DNA from: Pseudomonas sp. GD03944
GTDB lineage: Bacteria > Pseudomonadota > Gammaproteobacteria > Pseudomonadales > Pseudomonadaceae
NCBI RefSeq assembly: GCF_029839275.1
Contig: NZ_JAOCAH010000008.1
Coordinates: 1-64,000 of the forward strand
Reading direction: 5' to 3'
DNA: 64,000 nucleotides
Part shown: positions 13,611 to 23,001 of the stretch, piece after piece
Layout of the letters: every line of letters starts with the position of its first letter
Numbering within the stretch: position 1 is the stretch's first letter
The notes under the pieces: model-generated
Seen by the model: only the letters and a program-made list of their open reading frames with translations
Database searches by the model: none
Told to the model about the DNA's origin: nothing
Program-made: the position numbers and the translations under genes

Positions 13611-14579
13611 ATGAGAGTCACCCTGCAACCCTCCGGTGCCGTGTTCGAGATGTTGCCCGGCGAACGTATCCTCGATGCGGCGCGGCGCCTGGGTTTCGAT
13701 TGCCCGCAGAGCTGCCGCAACGGCAACTGCCATATCTGTGCGGCGCTGCTGGTCGAGGGCCGGGTGCGTCAGGCCGGAGCGGAGCTGGACCATGGCGAGC
13801 TGTTCACCTGCCTGGCAGAGCCGCTGGAAGACTGCGTGCTGCACTGGGATGGGGTGCTGGCGCCGGGTGAGTTGCCGGTGCGCGAAGTGGCCTGCCAGGT
13901 GATCGCCTGCGACCCGGTAGGCGGCGACGTGTACCGCCTGCGCCTGCGTACCCCGGCCGGCAAGCCGCCGCGCTACCACGCCGGCCAGTACCTGCTGCTG
14001 CAGCGCGAGGGCGATGACTACGCGGCGTTTTCCCTGGCCTCGGCACCGCAATCGGGTCGTGACCTGGAACTGCACATCCTGGCCCGGGACGAGGTCACCA
14101 ACCGCTTCGTGGAAAAACTGCGCGGTCTGGGCGTGGTGCGCGCCAAGCTGCCGTTCGGCGACACCCACCTGGCCGAGCTGCCGGACGGGCCGCTGGTGCT
14201 GATCGCCGCCGGCACCGGCATGGGGCAGATGCACAGCCTGATCGAACACTGCCGGGCCCAGGGCTTCAAGCACCCGGTGCACCTGTACTGGGGCGCGCGC
14301 CGGCCGGACGACTTCTACGAGCTGCCGCACTGGGCCGAATGGCAGCAGTTGCCCAACCTGTTCCTGCACCGGGTGGTCAGCGATGCCTGCGGCTGGGAAG
14401 GGCGCTGCGGCATGCTGCACCAGGCGGTGTGCGAGGACTTCCCCGACCTGTCGGCCGTGCATGTCTACGCCAGCGGCTCGCCGCCCATGGTCTACGCCAC
14501 CCTCGATGCGCTGGTCGAGGCCGGGATGGACGCCCACCAGATGCGCGCCGACGTGTTCGCCTACGCGCCGCGCGACTAG
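13611..14579 (+). CDS. 2Fe-2S ferredoxin / NAD(P)H-flavin reductase (CDP-6-deoxyglucoseen-reductase-like)
   Basis: The 322-residue protein is a fusion of a plant-type [2Fe-2S] ferredoxin domain (Cys35, Cys40, Cys43 in SCRNGNCHIC and Cys67 in LFTC) with a ferredoxin-NADP-reductase-type module: FAD-binding YHAGQYLLLQ and FSLASAP, and NAD(P)-binding LVLIAAGTGMGQM, YWGARRPDDFYELP and YASGSPPMVYA. It should pass electrons from NAD(P)H through FAD to the iron-sulfur centre or to free flavin. Annotation as CDP-glucoseen reductase is by similarity only; beside ubiD, a role supplying reduced FMN for the UbiX/UbiD cofactor is a reasonable guess. It ends two bases before modC, tail to tail. Confidence 0.85.
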   Translation: MRVTLQPSGAVFEMLPGERILDAARRLGFDCPQSCRNGNCHICAALLVEGRVRQAGAELDHGELFTCLAEPLEDCVLHWDGVLAPGELPVREVACQVIACDPVGGDVYRLRLRTPAGKPPRYHAGQYLLLQREGDDYAAFSLASAPQSGRDLELHILARDEVTNRFVEKLRGLGVVRAKLPFGDTHLAELPDGPLVLIAAGTGMGQMHSLIEHCRAQGFKHPVHLYWGARRPDDFYELPHWAEWQQLPNLFLHRVVSDACGWEGRCGMLHQAVCEDFPDLSAVHVYASGSPPMVYATLDALVEAGMDAHQMRADVFAYAPRD

Positions 14580-14580
14580 C

Positions 14581-15717
14581 TCAGGCGCCCAGCAGCGACA
14601 CCGATTTCACCTGGGCCCAGAGGGCCTGGCCGGCGTGAATGCCCAACTGGTCGAACGAATAACGGGTGATCCGCGCCAGCAGGCGCTGCTCGCCCACGCG
14701 CAGGGTCAGCAGGCTCTGCGCCTCCATGTGCCGCCAGCTGTCGACCTCCGCCGGTAGCAGGTTGAGTAGGCTGCTGCCTTCGGCGCGCTGCACGCTGAGG
14801 CTGACATCCCGTGCCTTGATCTTGACCCGCACCATCTGCCCCAGCGGCAGGCTGCCGTGGGGCAGGCGCACCCGGGCCGGGCTGCCGGCCAGTGTCAGTT
14901 GCAGCAGGTGGTAGTCGGCGTCGAAACCGCTGACCTGGCCGTCGATCACCGCTTCCGCATCGTCCTCGAAGGCGAACGGCAGGTCGGCGCGCAGCAGGGT
15001 TTCCTTCAGCGGCCCGCTGGCGCGCACCTGGCCGTCCTCCAGCAGGACCAGGTGATCGGCCAAGCGCGCCACTTCATCCGGTGCGTGGCTGACGTACAGC
15101 ACCGGGATATCCAGTTCTTCATGCAGGCGCTCCAGGTACGGCAGCACCTCCTGTTTGCGCTTGAGGTCGAGGGACGCCAGGGGCTCGTCCATCAGCAGCA
15201 GCCGCGGGCTGGTCAGCAGCGCCCGGGCGATGGCCACCCGCTGGCGCTCGCCGCCGGACAGGTTGGCCGGCATGCGCTGCAACAGGTGGTCGATGCCGAG
15301 CAGGGTCACCGCCTGCTCCAGTTCGATATGCCGTTGCGCCGCCGGGATACGCTTGAGCCCGTACTCCAGGTTGCGCCGCACGGACAGGTGCGGGAACAGG
15401 TTGGCTTCCTGGAACACATAGCCCACCGGGCGCTGGTGCGCGGGCAGGAAGTGACCATGGGCACTGTCCTGCCATTGCTCGCCGTTCACCTGCAGCAGGC
15501 CCTCGGCAGGGCGATCCAGGCCGGCGAAGCAGCGCAGGCAACTGGTCTTGCCTGAACCCGAATGGCCGAACAGGGCGGTCACGCCGCGCCCCGGCAACGT
15601 GAGGTCGACGTCCAGGGTGAAGCCGGGACGCGCCACCTTGAAGCGCGCGAGGATCAGGTTCTGCGGCGCATCGCTCGGCACCTTCACCGCCGACGCCCGG
15701 CGCAGCGGCCAGATCAT
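14581..15717 (-). CDS. modC: Molybdate ABC transporter ATP-binding protein ModC
   Basis: The 378-residue ATPase has Walker [10 protein letters not shown] (about residues 50-58), the signature [16 protein letters not shown], Walker [13 protein letters not shown] and the switch YVSHAPDE. The C-terminal ~120 residues form the TOBE/Mop molybdate-binding regulatory domain ([28 protein letters not shown]). Its ATG overlaps the modB stop as ATGA, supporting a start at 15717 and coupled translation. It energises uptake of molybdate for molybdenum-cofactor enzymes. Confidence 0.95.
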   Translation of the reverse strand: MIWPLRRASAVKVPSDAPQNLILARFKVARPGFTLDVDLTLPGRGVTALFGHSGSGKTSCLRCFAGLDRPAEGLLQVNGEQWQDSAHGHFLPAHQRPVGYVFQEANLFPHLSVRRNLEYGLKRIPAAQRHIELEQAVTLLGIDHLLQRMPANLSGGERQRVAIARALLTSPRLLLMDEPLASLDLKRKQEVLPYLERLHEELDIPVLYVSHAPDEVARLADHLVLLEDGQVRASGPLKETLLRADLPFAFEDDAEAVIDGQVSGFDADYHLLQLTLAGSPARVRLPHGSLPLGQMVRVKIKARDVSLSVQRAEGSSLLNLLPAEVDSWRHMEAQSLLTLRVGEQRLLARITRYSFDQLGIHAGQALWAQVKSVSLLGA

Positions 15718-16394
15718 TGCCACACCCGCTTGTTGCTGCGGCCCGAATACAGCGCCAGCAGAACGATGAAGGAGAACAGCACCATGCCGCCGGCCAGCCA
15801 GTGGGCCTGGGCGTACTCCATGGTTTCCACGTGGTTGTAGATCTGCACCGAGGCCACCTGGGTCTTGCCGGGAATGTTGCCGCCGATCATCAGCACCACG
15901 CCGAACTCGCCCACGGTGTGGGCGAAGCCGAGGATCGAGGCGGTGATGAAGCCGGGGCGGGCCAGCGGCAGGATCACGCTGAAGAAGCTGTCCCAGGGGC
16001 CGGCACGCAACGTGGCCGCGGCTTCCAGCGGCAAGCGGCCGATGGCCTCGAAGGCGTTCTGCAGGGGCTGCACCACGAAGGGCAGCGAGTAGAACACCGA
16101 GCCGATCACCAGTCCGGTGAAGGTGAATGTGAAGGTGCCCAGCCCCAGGCTCTGGGTGAACTGCCCGAAGAAGCCGTTCGGCCCCATGCTCACCAGCAGG
16201 TAGAAGCCGATCACGGTGGGCGGCAGCACCAGCGGCAGGGCCACCAGCGCGCCGATCGGCTGCTTCAGGCGCGACTGGGTGCGTGCCAGCCACCAGGCGA
16301 TCGGCGTGCCGATCAGCAACAGCAGCAGGGTGGTCAGCGAGGCCAGTTCGAGGGTCAGCAGAACGGCGGCGAAATCGGCCTGGGTCAGGGGCAT
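15714..16394 (-). CDS. modB: Molybdate ABC transporter permease ModB
   Basis: The 226-residue inner-membrane protein begins [20 protein letters not shown] and shows the permease EAA loop [33 protein letters not shown]. It carries [14 protein letters not shown], and [18 protein letters not shown], diagnostic of ModB. Five or so hydrophobic segments are visible. It lies between modA (15-bp gap) and modC (4-bp overlap) in one operon. Confidence 0.95.
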   Translation of the reverse strand: MPLTQADFAAVLLTLELASLTTLLLLLIGTPIAWWLARTQSRLKQPIGALVALPLVLPPTVIGFYLLVSMGPNGFFGQFTQSLGLGTFTFTFTGLVIGSVFYSLPFVVQPLQNAFEAIGRLPLEAAATLRAGPWDSFFSVILPLARPGFITASILGFAHTVGEFGVVLMIGGNIPGKTQVASVQIYNHVETMEYAQAHWLAGGMVLFSFIVLLALYSGRSNKRVWQ

Positions 16395-16409
16395 CGGAGC
16401 AATCCGTGA

Positions 16410-17282
<873 letters not shown>

Positions 17283-17909
17283 TCAGGCGCGGCGCCAGAC
17301 GCTGGCCAGCCAGGGCTGCTGCTCGCGAGGCAGGCCGGTGGGGCGGTAGAAGTGCTCGATCTCGCTGAACCCGGCGTCGGTCAGCAGCGAACACCAGGTG
17401 GCCAGGTCGTGGTAAGAGGCATAGCGCTCGCCATTCCAGCCTTCCTGGTTATCGCCGTGGGGGTTGGAGCTGAACAGCACGCCGCCGGGTTTCAGGGTGG
17501 CGTGCAACTGGCGCAGCACCCGCGGCAGTTCCTGCAGCGGCACATGGAACAGCACGGCGTTGGCGAAAATGCCGTCGAAGCGCGCGTCCGGCAGGTCGAG
17601 GGCAAGGAAGTCCTGCCGCCAGACCTCGCAGCCGCTGTCGGTGCGGGCCATCTCGACGAATTCGGGGCAGCCGTCGAGCCCGACCGCCACGTGCCCCAAG
17701 GCACTGAAGGTGCGCAGGTCGCGGCCGGGTCCACAGCCGAAATCGAGGATCTGCCAAGGCGCCTCGCCCTCGATGGCCCGCAGCAGGGCGGCGATATTCT
17801 GACTGACGTCGTGGTCGCGGGTGGCGTCGCGAAAGCCTTCGGCGCAGCCCTGGTAATGGGCCAGGGTCAGGGCACTGATCTGGGCGAGGTCGTCGGGGCT
17901 GAGGGGCAT
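17283..17909 (-). CDS. Class I SAM-dependent methyltransferase
   Basis: The 208-residue protein has the Rossmann methyltransferase motif I WQILDFGCGPGRDLRTF, motif II region VAVGLDGCPEFVEMA, and FDGIFANAVLFHVPLQELPRVLRQL followed by LKPGGVLFSSNPHGDN, the post-motif pattern of small Methyltransf_11/25 enzymes. It lacks a signal peptide. Substrate is not predictable. It stands between the mod operon and the sulfur transporter gene, all on the same strand but with its own spacing. Confidence 0.8.
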   Translation of the reverse strand: MPLSPDDLAQISALTLAHYQGCAEGFRDATRDHDVSQNIAALLRAIEGEAPWQILDFGCGPGRDLRTFSALGHVAVGLDGCPEFVEMARTDSGCEVWRQDFLALDLPDARFDGIFANAVLFHVPLQELPRVLRQLHATLKPGGVLFSSNPHGDNQEGWNGERYASYHDLATWCSLLTDAGFSEIEHFYRPTGLPREQQPWLASVWRRA

Positions 17910-17961
17910 GGGCGGGTGAACCTGGAACCGGGGGAGGGCTATTAAACCCGCCCGGTTCGGT

Positions 17962-19149
17962 TCAGGCCAGTTTCAATCCGCGTTTCAGGGGCAGGCCGAC
18001 GGCGATGCCGACCAGGCAGAACAGGCCGAACAGCCAGCCCGACGCGGCCCCGGCCATGATCCCGGACAGCAGCGTGCCGACCGTGCAGCCCAGGGCGAGC
18101 ATGCCGCCCCAGCCCAGCAGCACGCCGCCCAGCAGGTTGCGCAGCAGTTCGCGCGGTGCCGGCCGGCGCGGCTGGAAATCACCGGCGAGCAGGGCGCTGG
18201 CCCAGGCGGCGAACACCAGGCCGAGCACGAACAGGCCGTTGTTCGACAGCAGGGTTTCCTTCACCACGGTGGCGCAACCGGAAAAGCCATCCAGCCCCTC
18301 CAGGCGCTCCGGCAGCCAGCCCAGCGTATTGGCGCCGGTGCGCGCCACGCTGCCCAGCTCGGCGGTCACGCCCAGGGGACTGACCCGCAGGTAGGCCACG
18401 GTGGCCATGGCGCCGATCAGCAGGCCACCGACCCAGGTGGGCCAGCGTGTGCCGAACAGCAGGGCGAACAAGGGTTGCTCGGCCTGGGGCGCACTCAGGG
18501 TACGCCGGTAGCGCAGCAGCCCACTGGCCAACAGGGCGAGCAGCGCCAGTTGCAGCAGCAGCGAGCCGCCATAGCCCAGGGTGCCGGGCAGCCAGACCAC
18601 GGGGGCTTCCTGGATGGTCAGCAGGTACAGGGTGTTCCAGCACAGGAAGCCGAGGAAGAAACCGATCAGCGCGCCGACCAGGGCAGCCAGCGAGGCGAAG
18701 GCGCCTTCGCCCAGGCGGTAGAGGTGGGCGCTGATGCAGGAGCCTGACAGCGCCATGCCGATGCCGAACACCGTAGCGCCCAGTGCCAGCACCCAGCTCA
18801 GGGGGCCGATGTGGGCGTCGGGGGGCAGCCGGCCGCTGGACGGGTCCGGCAGAAAGGCGCCAAACACCGCGTGGTAGCCCAGGGTGCCCACGGCCAGGGC
18901 CGCCAGCAGGCCGAGCAGGCCGGTGGGGTCGCGGCGCTCGATGAAATCGCGGGTGATGCAGAAGAAGCAGAAACGCGAGCGTTGCAGCAGCAGGCCGAAC
19001 AGGGCGCCGCTGAGCAGGGAGAAACTGAGGTCGCGTCCCTGGTTGCTCGGGTCGGCCAGCAGCCAGGTGGCGAGCAGCAGGCCGGCGGCGATCAGGGCCG
19101 CGCCGGTGCGGGACAGCCAGGTCGGCGGGGCGAGAACGGAGGCGGTCAT
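17962..19149 (-). CDS. YeeE/YedE family sulfur-compound transporter (TsuA-like)
   Basis: The 395-residue polytopic membrane protein has two YeeE/YedE repeats, each with conserved cysteines and glycines: RSRFCFFCITRDFIERRDPTG and FGIGMALSGSCISAH in the first half, FSGCATVVKETLL and GWGGMLALGCTVGTLLSGI in the second. In this family (thiosulfate transporter TsuA/YeeE) such cysteines relay thiosulfate through the membrane. GGAAAGGA lies before the ATG at 19149. It lies beside a periplasmic sulfurtransferase and sulfonate-binding protein, supporting sulfur import. Exact substrate (thiosulfate, sulfite or other) is inferred. Confidence 0.8.
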   Translation of the reverse strand: MTASVLAPPTWLSRTGAALIAAGLLLATWLLADPSNQGRDLSFSLLSGALFGLLLQRSRFCFFCITRDFIERRDPTGLLGLLAALAVGTLGYHAVFGAFLPDPSSGRLPPDAHIGPLSWVLALGATVFGIGMALSGSCISAHLYRLGEGAFASLAALVGALIGFFLGFLCWNTLYLLTIQEAPVVWLPGTLGYGGSLLLQLALLALLASGLLRYRRTLSAPQAEQPLFALLFGTRWPTWVGGLLIGAMATVAYLRVSPLGVTAELGSVARTGANTLGWLPERLEGLDGFSGCATVVKETLLSNNGLFVLGLVFAAWASALLAGDFQPRRPAPRELLRNLLGGVLLGWGGMLALGCTVGTLLSGIMAGAASGWLFGLFCLVGIAVGLPLKRGLKLA

Positions 19150-19221
19150 GGGTTGTCCTTTCCGACCGGGGTGACGAAGGCGACCCTGGCCCTTGGCACA
19201 GGGGCACGTTGGGTGCGTGGG

Positions 19222-19376
19222 TTTCATCCACCGTTGTGGCGGACCGATAAGGCGGAACCGCCCGGCGCCCTTGAGGGATCCGGGCGATTACGGGTTCAGT
19301 GGCGTGGTGGATCGGTGAAGCGAGAGCCACCCTACGGAGTCAGTCGTAGGGTGGATGACGCTTTTTTCATCCACCG
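19222..19376. repeat. Dispersed-repeat-like inverted element with 'GTAGGGTGGATGA' motif
   Basis: The gap between two leftward genes holds TTTCATCCACCG at its left end and, near its right end, GGTGGATGA-N8-TCATCCACC (19350-19375), a 9-bp hairpin, with GAGCCACCCTACG and CGTAGGGTGGATGA in inverted orientation between. The 'CGTAGGGTGGATGACGC...TCATCCACC' motif is scattered through many Pseudomonas genomes. It lies just beyond the sulfurtransferase stop and may help end that transcript. Confidence 0.6.
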
Positions 19377-19390
19377 TCGGGGCCAGGACC

Positions 19391-20317
19391 TTACTTGCCG
19401 CCCCAGACGGTGCCGGCCACGTTGACCACCGGCACACCCACGGCGTTGCCGTATTCGGTCCAGGAGCCGTCGTAGTTGCGCACGTCGTAGCCGAGGATTT
19501 TCTTCAGGGCGAACCAGGTGTGGCTGGAGCGCTCGCCGATCCGGCAGTAGGTGATGATCGGCTTGCTGCCGTCGATACCCACCGCGCCGTAGACCTTTTT
19601 CAGCTCCTCGGCAGATTTGAAGGTGCCATCGGCGGCCACCGCCTGGCCCCAGGGCACGTTGACCGCGCCGGGTACGTGGCCGGCACGCACGGCCAGTTCC
19701 TGCACGCCTTGCGGGGCGAAGACCTTGCCGTTGTATTCGTCGGCGGAACGGATATCCACCAGTTGCGTGTCGCTGCGTTTTTCCGCGGCGGCGAGCACGT
19801 CCGGGAGGAAGGCGCGCAGGTCCTTGTTGGCGGCTTTCACGCTGACGTTGCCGGCCACCGGGGTGCTGGCGCGGCTGTCCAGGCTGCGGCCTTCGGCTTC
19901 CCACTTGGCGCGGCCGCCGTCCAGCAGCTTGACGTTATCCACGCCGTACATGTCGAACACCCAGGCGCCCCAGGCGGCGAACCAGTTGTTGTTGTCGCCG
20001 TAGAGGATGGTGGTGCTGTCCTTGTTGACGCCGGCCTTGCGCAGCAGGGCCTGGAAATCTTCCTGGCTGGCGATGTCACGGCGTACCGGGTCGACCAGGT
20101 CGCTGTGCCAGGCGAAGTTCACCGCGCCCGGGATGTGGCCGCGCTCGTAGACGCCGGGCACCACGCTGACTTCGATGATGCGCACCTTGGGGTCTTTCAG
20201 GTTCTTTTCCAGCCAGTCGGTGCTGACCAGGTACTCGCTGGCGGCGGATGCCGACACCGTGTGGAGCAGGGTGGCGGCGGCCAGCAGGCCCGCGCTGAGA
20301 AGGGTCTTGATCGTCAT
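19391..20317 (-). CDS. Periplasmic thiosulfate/3-mercaptopyruvate sulfurtransferase (tandem rhodanese)
   Basis: The 308-residue protein has a signal peptide (MTIKTLLSAGLLAAATLLHTVSASA), then two rhodanese domains: an inactive first one with VSVVPGVYERGHIPGAVNFAWHSDL and a catalytic second one with VDIRSADEYNGKVFAPQG and the loop ITYCRIGERSSHTWFALK, where the Cys takes up sulfane sulfur. It would move sulfur from thiosulfate or a similar donor in the periplasm. It is flanked by an SfnB-like oxidoreductase gene and a YeeE/YedE transporter, all leftward, suggesting joint action in scavenging reduced sulfur. Confidence 0.88.
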   Translation of the reverse strand: MTIKTLLSAGLLAAATLLHTVSASAASEYLVSTDWLEKNLKDPKVRIIEVSVVPGVYERGHIPGAVNFAWHSDLVDPVRRDIASQEDFQALLRKAGVNKDSTTILYGDNNNWFAAWGAWVFDMYGVDNVKLLDGGRAKWEAEGRSLDSRASTPVAGNVSVKAANKDLRAFLPDVLAAAEKRSDTQLVDIRSADEYNGKVFAPQGVQELAVRAGHVPGAVNVPWGQAVAADGTFKSAEELKKVYGAVGIDGSKPIITYCRIGERSSHTWFALKKILGYDVRNYDGSWTEYGNAVGVPVVNVAGTVWGGK

Positions 20318-20420
20318 TGCGTATGACCTCGTTAGGGTTGGCAGTGGGTCGAGGCCTGTGGGCCTCTCTGGTCTGAATGAACGCGTGAGCGGTGCATGTC
20401 CCGGGTGTCGAACCTCCTTG

Positions 20421-21653
20421 TCAGCTGTACAGCGACGGTTGCGGCCCCTGGCCGCTGAGCAGCCAGTGGCCGATGTCGCGCACCTTGTAATCCAGCGGGT
20501 CGTGCAGGGTGTGGACGCGCACGTTGCGCCAGAAACGATCGAAGCCATACCGCGAGCTGGTCGAGCGCGCGCCCATGTTGTCGAAAATCTGGGCGGTGAT
20601 ATCGAGCGCGGCCTGAGCCGCCACCACCTTGGCCTCGCTGATCGCCAGGGCCACGTCGGCCCGTTCGGCGGCGGTCAGGGCCGGACGTTCCCAGGCGGCC
20701 TGCAGGCGTTGTGCAGCCTGCTCGGCCAGCGGCACGGCGGCGCGGTAACGCAGCCAGAGTTCGCCGTAGCGCTGCTGGATGAACGGGTCTTCGCTGGCCT
20801 GTGCCGCACCGGAGGCCGGCCACGGGCGGGTGTTCTCGCGGGTGTAGCGCAGGGCGGCGTCCAGGGCGCCCTGGGCGTTGCCCAGGTACAGCTGGGTGAG
20901 GATCAGCTGCGACAGGCAGGCGCGCAGGGTGGTGCGCGGGCTCACGCCGCTGGGGCCGAGCAGCTCGCTGGTGTCGACGAAGACGTTCTCGAATTGCACG
21001 GTGCCGCTGTCGGTCTGGCGCTGGCCGAAGCCGTCCCAGTCGTCATTGATCGCCAGGCCCTCGCGCTGGCTGGGCAGCACCACGAACACGCGGTCTTCCG
21101 GGTTGTTGCCGCGGGGCGCGCTGATCACCAGGGCATCGGCGCCCAGGGCGCCCGAGCAGAACGACTTGCTGCCGTTGAGCTCGTAATGTTCTTCGCGCCG
21201 GCTGAGCTTGAGCCCGGTGTCACGGCCGTTGGTGGCGTTGCCCCAGAACCAGCGCTCGTGCACCGTGCGGCTGAGCCAGTGGCGCTGCTGGTCGGCGGTG
21301 CCGAACAGCAGGATGGTGGCCACTTGCAGGTGCTGGAAGGCGAAGAGGTGGGCCAGCGAGCTGTCCACCGCCGCCAGGTGGCGGATGATCCGATAGATCT
21401 CCGGCCACACCAGGCCTTGGCCGCCGTACTGCTGCGGAATGGCCAGGGTCAGCAGGCCGCTGTCGCGCAGCAGCTGGCGCTCGGCGACGGCACTGCCGCC
21501 GGCGCGGTCGCGCTCCACCGCCGTGGCCGCCAGGCGTCGGGCCAGGCGTTCGACCTTGACCGTGCGGTTGCCGAAATCGGCCGGGAACAGGCGCGGTTCG
21601 AACAGCGGCTGGCTGCTGTCGAAGGCGTGGGGCAGGCGCAGTTCGGCGGTCAT
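20421..21653 (-). CDS. SfnB-like sulfur-acquisition oxidoreductase (acyl-CoA dehydrogenase fold)
   Basis: The 410-residue flavoprotein of the acyl-CoA dehydrogenase superfamily has the N-terminal helical domain (LLRDSGLLTLAIPQQYGGQGLVWPEIYRI), a beta-domain (WFWGNATNGRDTGLKL, LNGSKSFCSGALGADALVI) and C-terminal helices with SSRYGFDRFWRNVRVHTLHDPLDYKVRDIGHWLL. This matches the DszC/SfnB branch, which oxygenates organosulfur compounds with reduced flavin rather than dehydrogenating acyl-CoA. Its ATG overlaps the stop of the upstream sulfonate-binding protein gene by one base (TGATG), so the two are translationally coupled. Confidence 0.82.
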   Translation of the reverse strand: MTAELRLPHAFDSSQPLFEPRLFPADFGNRTVKVERLARRLAATAVERDRAGGSAVAERQLLRDSGLLTLAIPQQYGGQGLVWPEIYRIIRHLAAVDSSLAHLFAFQHLQVATILLFGTADQQRHWLSRTVHERWFWGNATNGRDTGLKLSRREEHYELNGSKSFCSGALGADALVISAPRGNNPEDRVFVVLPSQREGLAINDDWDGFGQRQTDSGTVQFENVFVDTSELLGPSGVSPRTTLRACLSQLILTQLYLGNAQGALDAALRYTRENTRPWPASGAAQASEDPFIQQRYGELWLRYRAAVPLAEQAAQRLQAAWERPALTAAERADVALAISEAKVVAAQAALDITAQIFDNMGARSTSSRYGFDRFWRNVRVHTLHDPLDYKVRDIGHWLLSGQGPQPSLYS

Positions 21654-22618
21654 CACGGCTGCTCCGTCGGCCAGATGGCCACGTTCAGGGCGTCGACGCG
21701 CTTGGGCAACAGACCTTCGGCGAAGAAGGCATCGGCGATCTTCTGCTGCTCTTCGAGGCTGGCCGGCTGCACCTTGCGCACCTGGTAGCTGCGGCGGGCG
21801 TTGGCCTGCTCGACGATTTTCGGGTCCAGGTTGCCCCACAGCGGGCCCAGGACCTTCGCGGCGTCGGCCGGGTTGGCGCGCAGCCAGTCGCCGGTCTTCA
21901 CCAGCTCGGCGAACACCACCTCGAGTACCTTGGGGTTGGCCTTGGCGAAGGCGGTGCTGGTCAGGTAGTAGCGCTGGTAATCGGCCAGTGCGGTGCCGTC
22001 GGCCAGGGTTCGGGTCGGCAACTGCTGCTGGGCGCCGCTGAGGAAGGGTTCCCAGGTGACCCAGGCGTCGACCTTGCGGTTCTCGAACGCGGCGCGGCCG
22101 TCGGCGGGGGTCAGGTAGGCCGGCTCGATGTCGCTGAATTTCAATCCGGCCTTGGCCAGGGCGGCGAGCAGCAGGTAGTGGCTGCCGGCGGCCTTGGTCA
22201 CGGCGACTTTCTTGCCCTTGAGTTCGGCCACGCTGCGCAGCGGCGAGTCGTCGCGCACGATGATCGCCTGGGCGCCGGGTGAGGGCGCTTCCTGGGCGAA
22301 ATAGGTGAGCTGGGCGCCGGCCGCCTGGGCGAACACCGGCACGGTGTCGGCGACGTCGGCGGACAGGTCGATATTGCCGACGTTGAGCGCTTCCAGCAGC
22401 GGTTGGCCGTTGGGGAATTCATGCCAGCTGATCTGGATGTCCTGCTCGGCCAGCGCCTTTTCCAGGGTGCCCTGGGTTTTCAGCAGGCTGATCAGGGTGG
22501 AGGATTTCTGGTAGCCGATACGCACCTGAGTGGCAGCGTCGGCGAGCGGCGCACCCAGCAGGCCAACGGCCAGGCCGACGGCGATCAGGGTGGAGCGTTT
22601 GGAGCGGGGGTTGGACAT
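21653..22618 (-). CDS. Aliphatic-sulfonate ABC transporter substrate-binding protein (SsuA-like)
   Basis: The 321-residue periplasmic protein has a signal peptide (hydrophobic LIAVGLAVGLLGAPLADA) and the SsuA/TauA-type NMT1 fold: VRIGYQKSSTLISLLKTQGTLEKAL, ISWHEFPNGQPLLEALNVGNIDLS, LKGKKVAVTKAAGSHYLLLAALAKAGL and KVDAWVTWEPFLSGAQQ. It should bind an alkanesulfonate or related organosulfur compound. No permease or ATPase follows it; the nearest are the divergent set at 25.4-27.0 kb and ssuCB at 33.4-35.0 kb. The start at 22618 has AGGTC upstream; ATG 22630 is an alternative. Confidence 0.88.
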   Translation of the reverse strand: MSNPRSKRSTLIAVGLAVGLLGAPLADAATQVRIGYQKSSTLISLLKTQGTLEKALAEQDIQISWHEFPNGQPLLEALNVGNIDLSADVADTVPVFAQAAGAQLTYFAQEAPSPGAQAIIVRDDSPLRSVAELKGKKVAVTKAAGSHYLLLAALAKAGLKFSDIEPAYLTPADGRAAFENRKVDAWVTWEPFLSGAQQQLPTRTLADGTALADYQRYYLTSTAFAKANPKVLEVVFAELVKTGDWLRANPADAAKVLGPLWGNLDPKIVEQANARRSYQVRKVQPASLEEQQKIADAFFAEGLLPKRVDALNVAIWPTEQP

Positions 22619-23001
22619 GGCGGACCTCATCGAAATGATGTGCCGGCCATGGGTGTAACGGCAGCCGGATCACAGGAAACCTGGGGGTGTCCGGTGATCC
22701 GGTAGCGATAAGCTATCTGATCTAAAAAAATGCGATCCAATAATTTTTAGGAATTAGCTTAGGCGTTGCGTGCGGCTCGCATATTCATTTTGGTTACTAC
22801 AAAGTGAAAAATAATTCTTTTTAGGGATTACGATTCCTCCCTTAGAGTGCCCCCAAGCCGACAGCGGACCACCGCACCGGGCCCGTACCAGGGGCTCTGA
22901 TTTGCCGTATCCGCTGAACGTGGCGCAACGCACGCCATCGTCTCGAGCCCCTCTGCAGTGCCAACCCGATAACAGCAAGACCTGCACTTGGAGCATCGAG
23001 C
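22619..23001. promoter_or_regulatory. Divergent promoter region of the sulfonate gene cluster
   Basis: This 383-bp, unusually AT-rich gap separates the leftward binding-protein/SfnB-like genes from the rightward porin/ABC genes. It holds a direct repeat: AATAATTTTTAGGAATTA at 22739-22756 and AATAATTCTTTTTAGGGATTA, two bases longer, at 22810-22830. Such A/T-rich repeats fit a LysR-type activator such as CysB or Cbl, which controls sulfonate genes in other bacteria; the regulator is inferred. No open frame in it looks coding. Confidence 0.5.

Noticed and set aside
14581..16293. A single 570-codon ModBC fusion
   Set aside because: The N-terminal part is modB read out of frame; the true modB (15714-16394) and modC overlap by ATGA.
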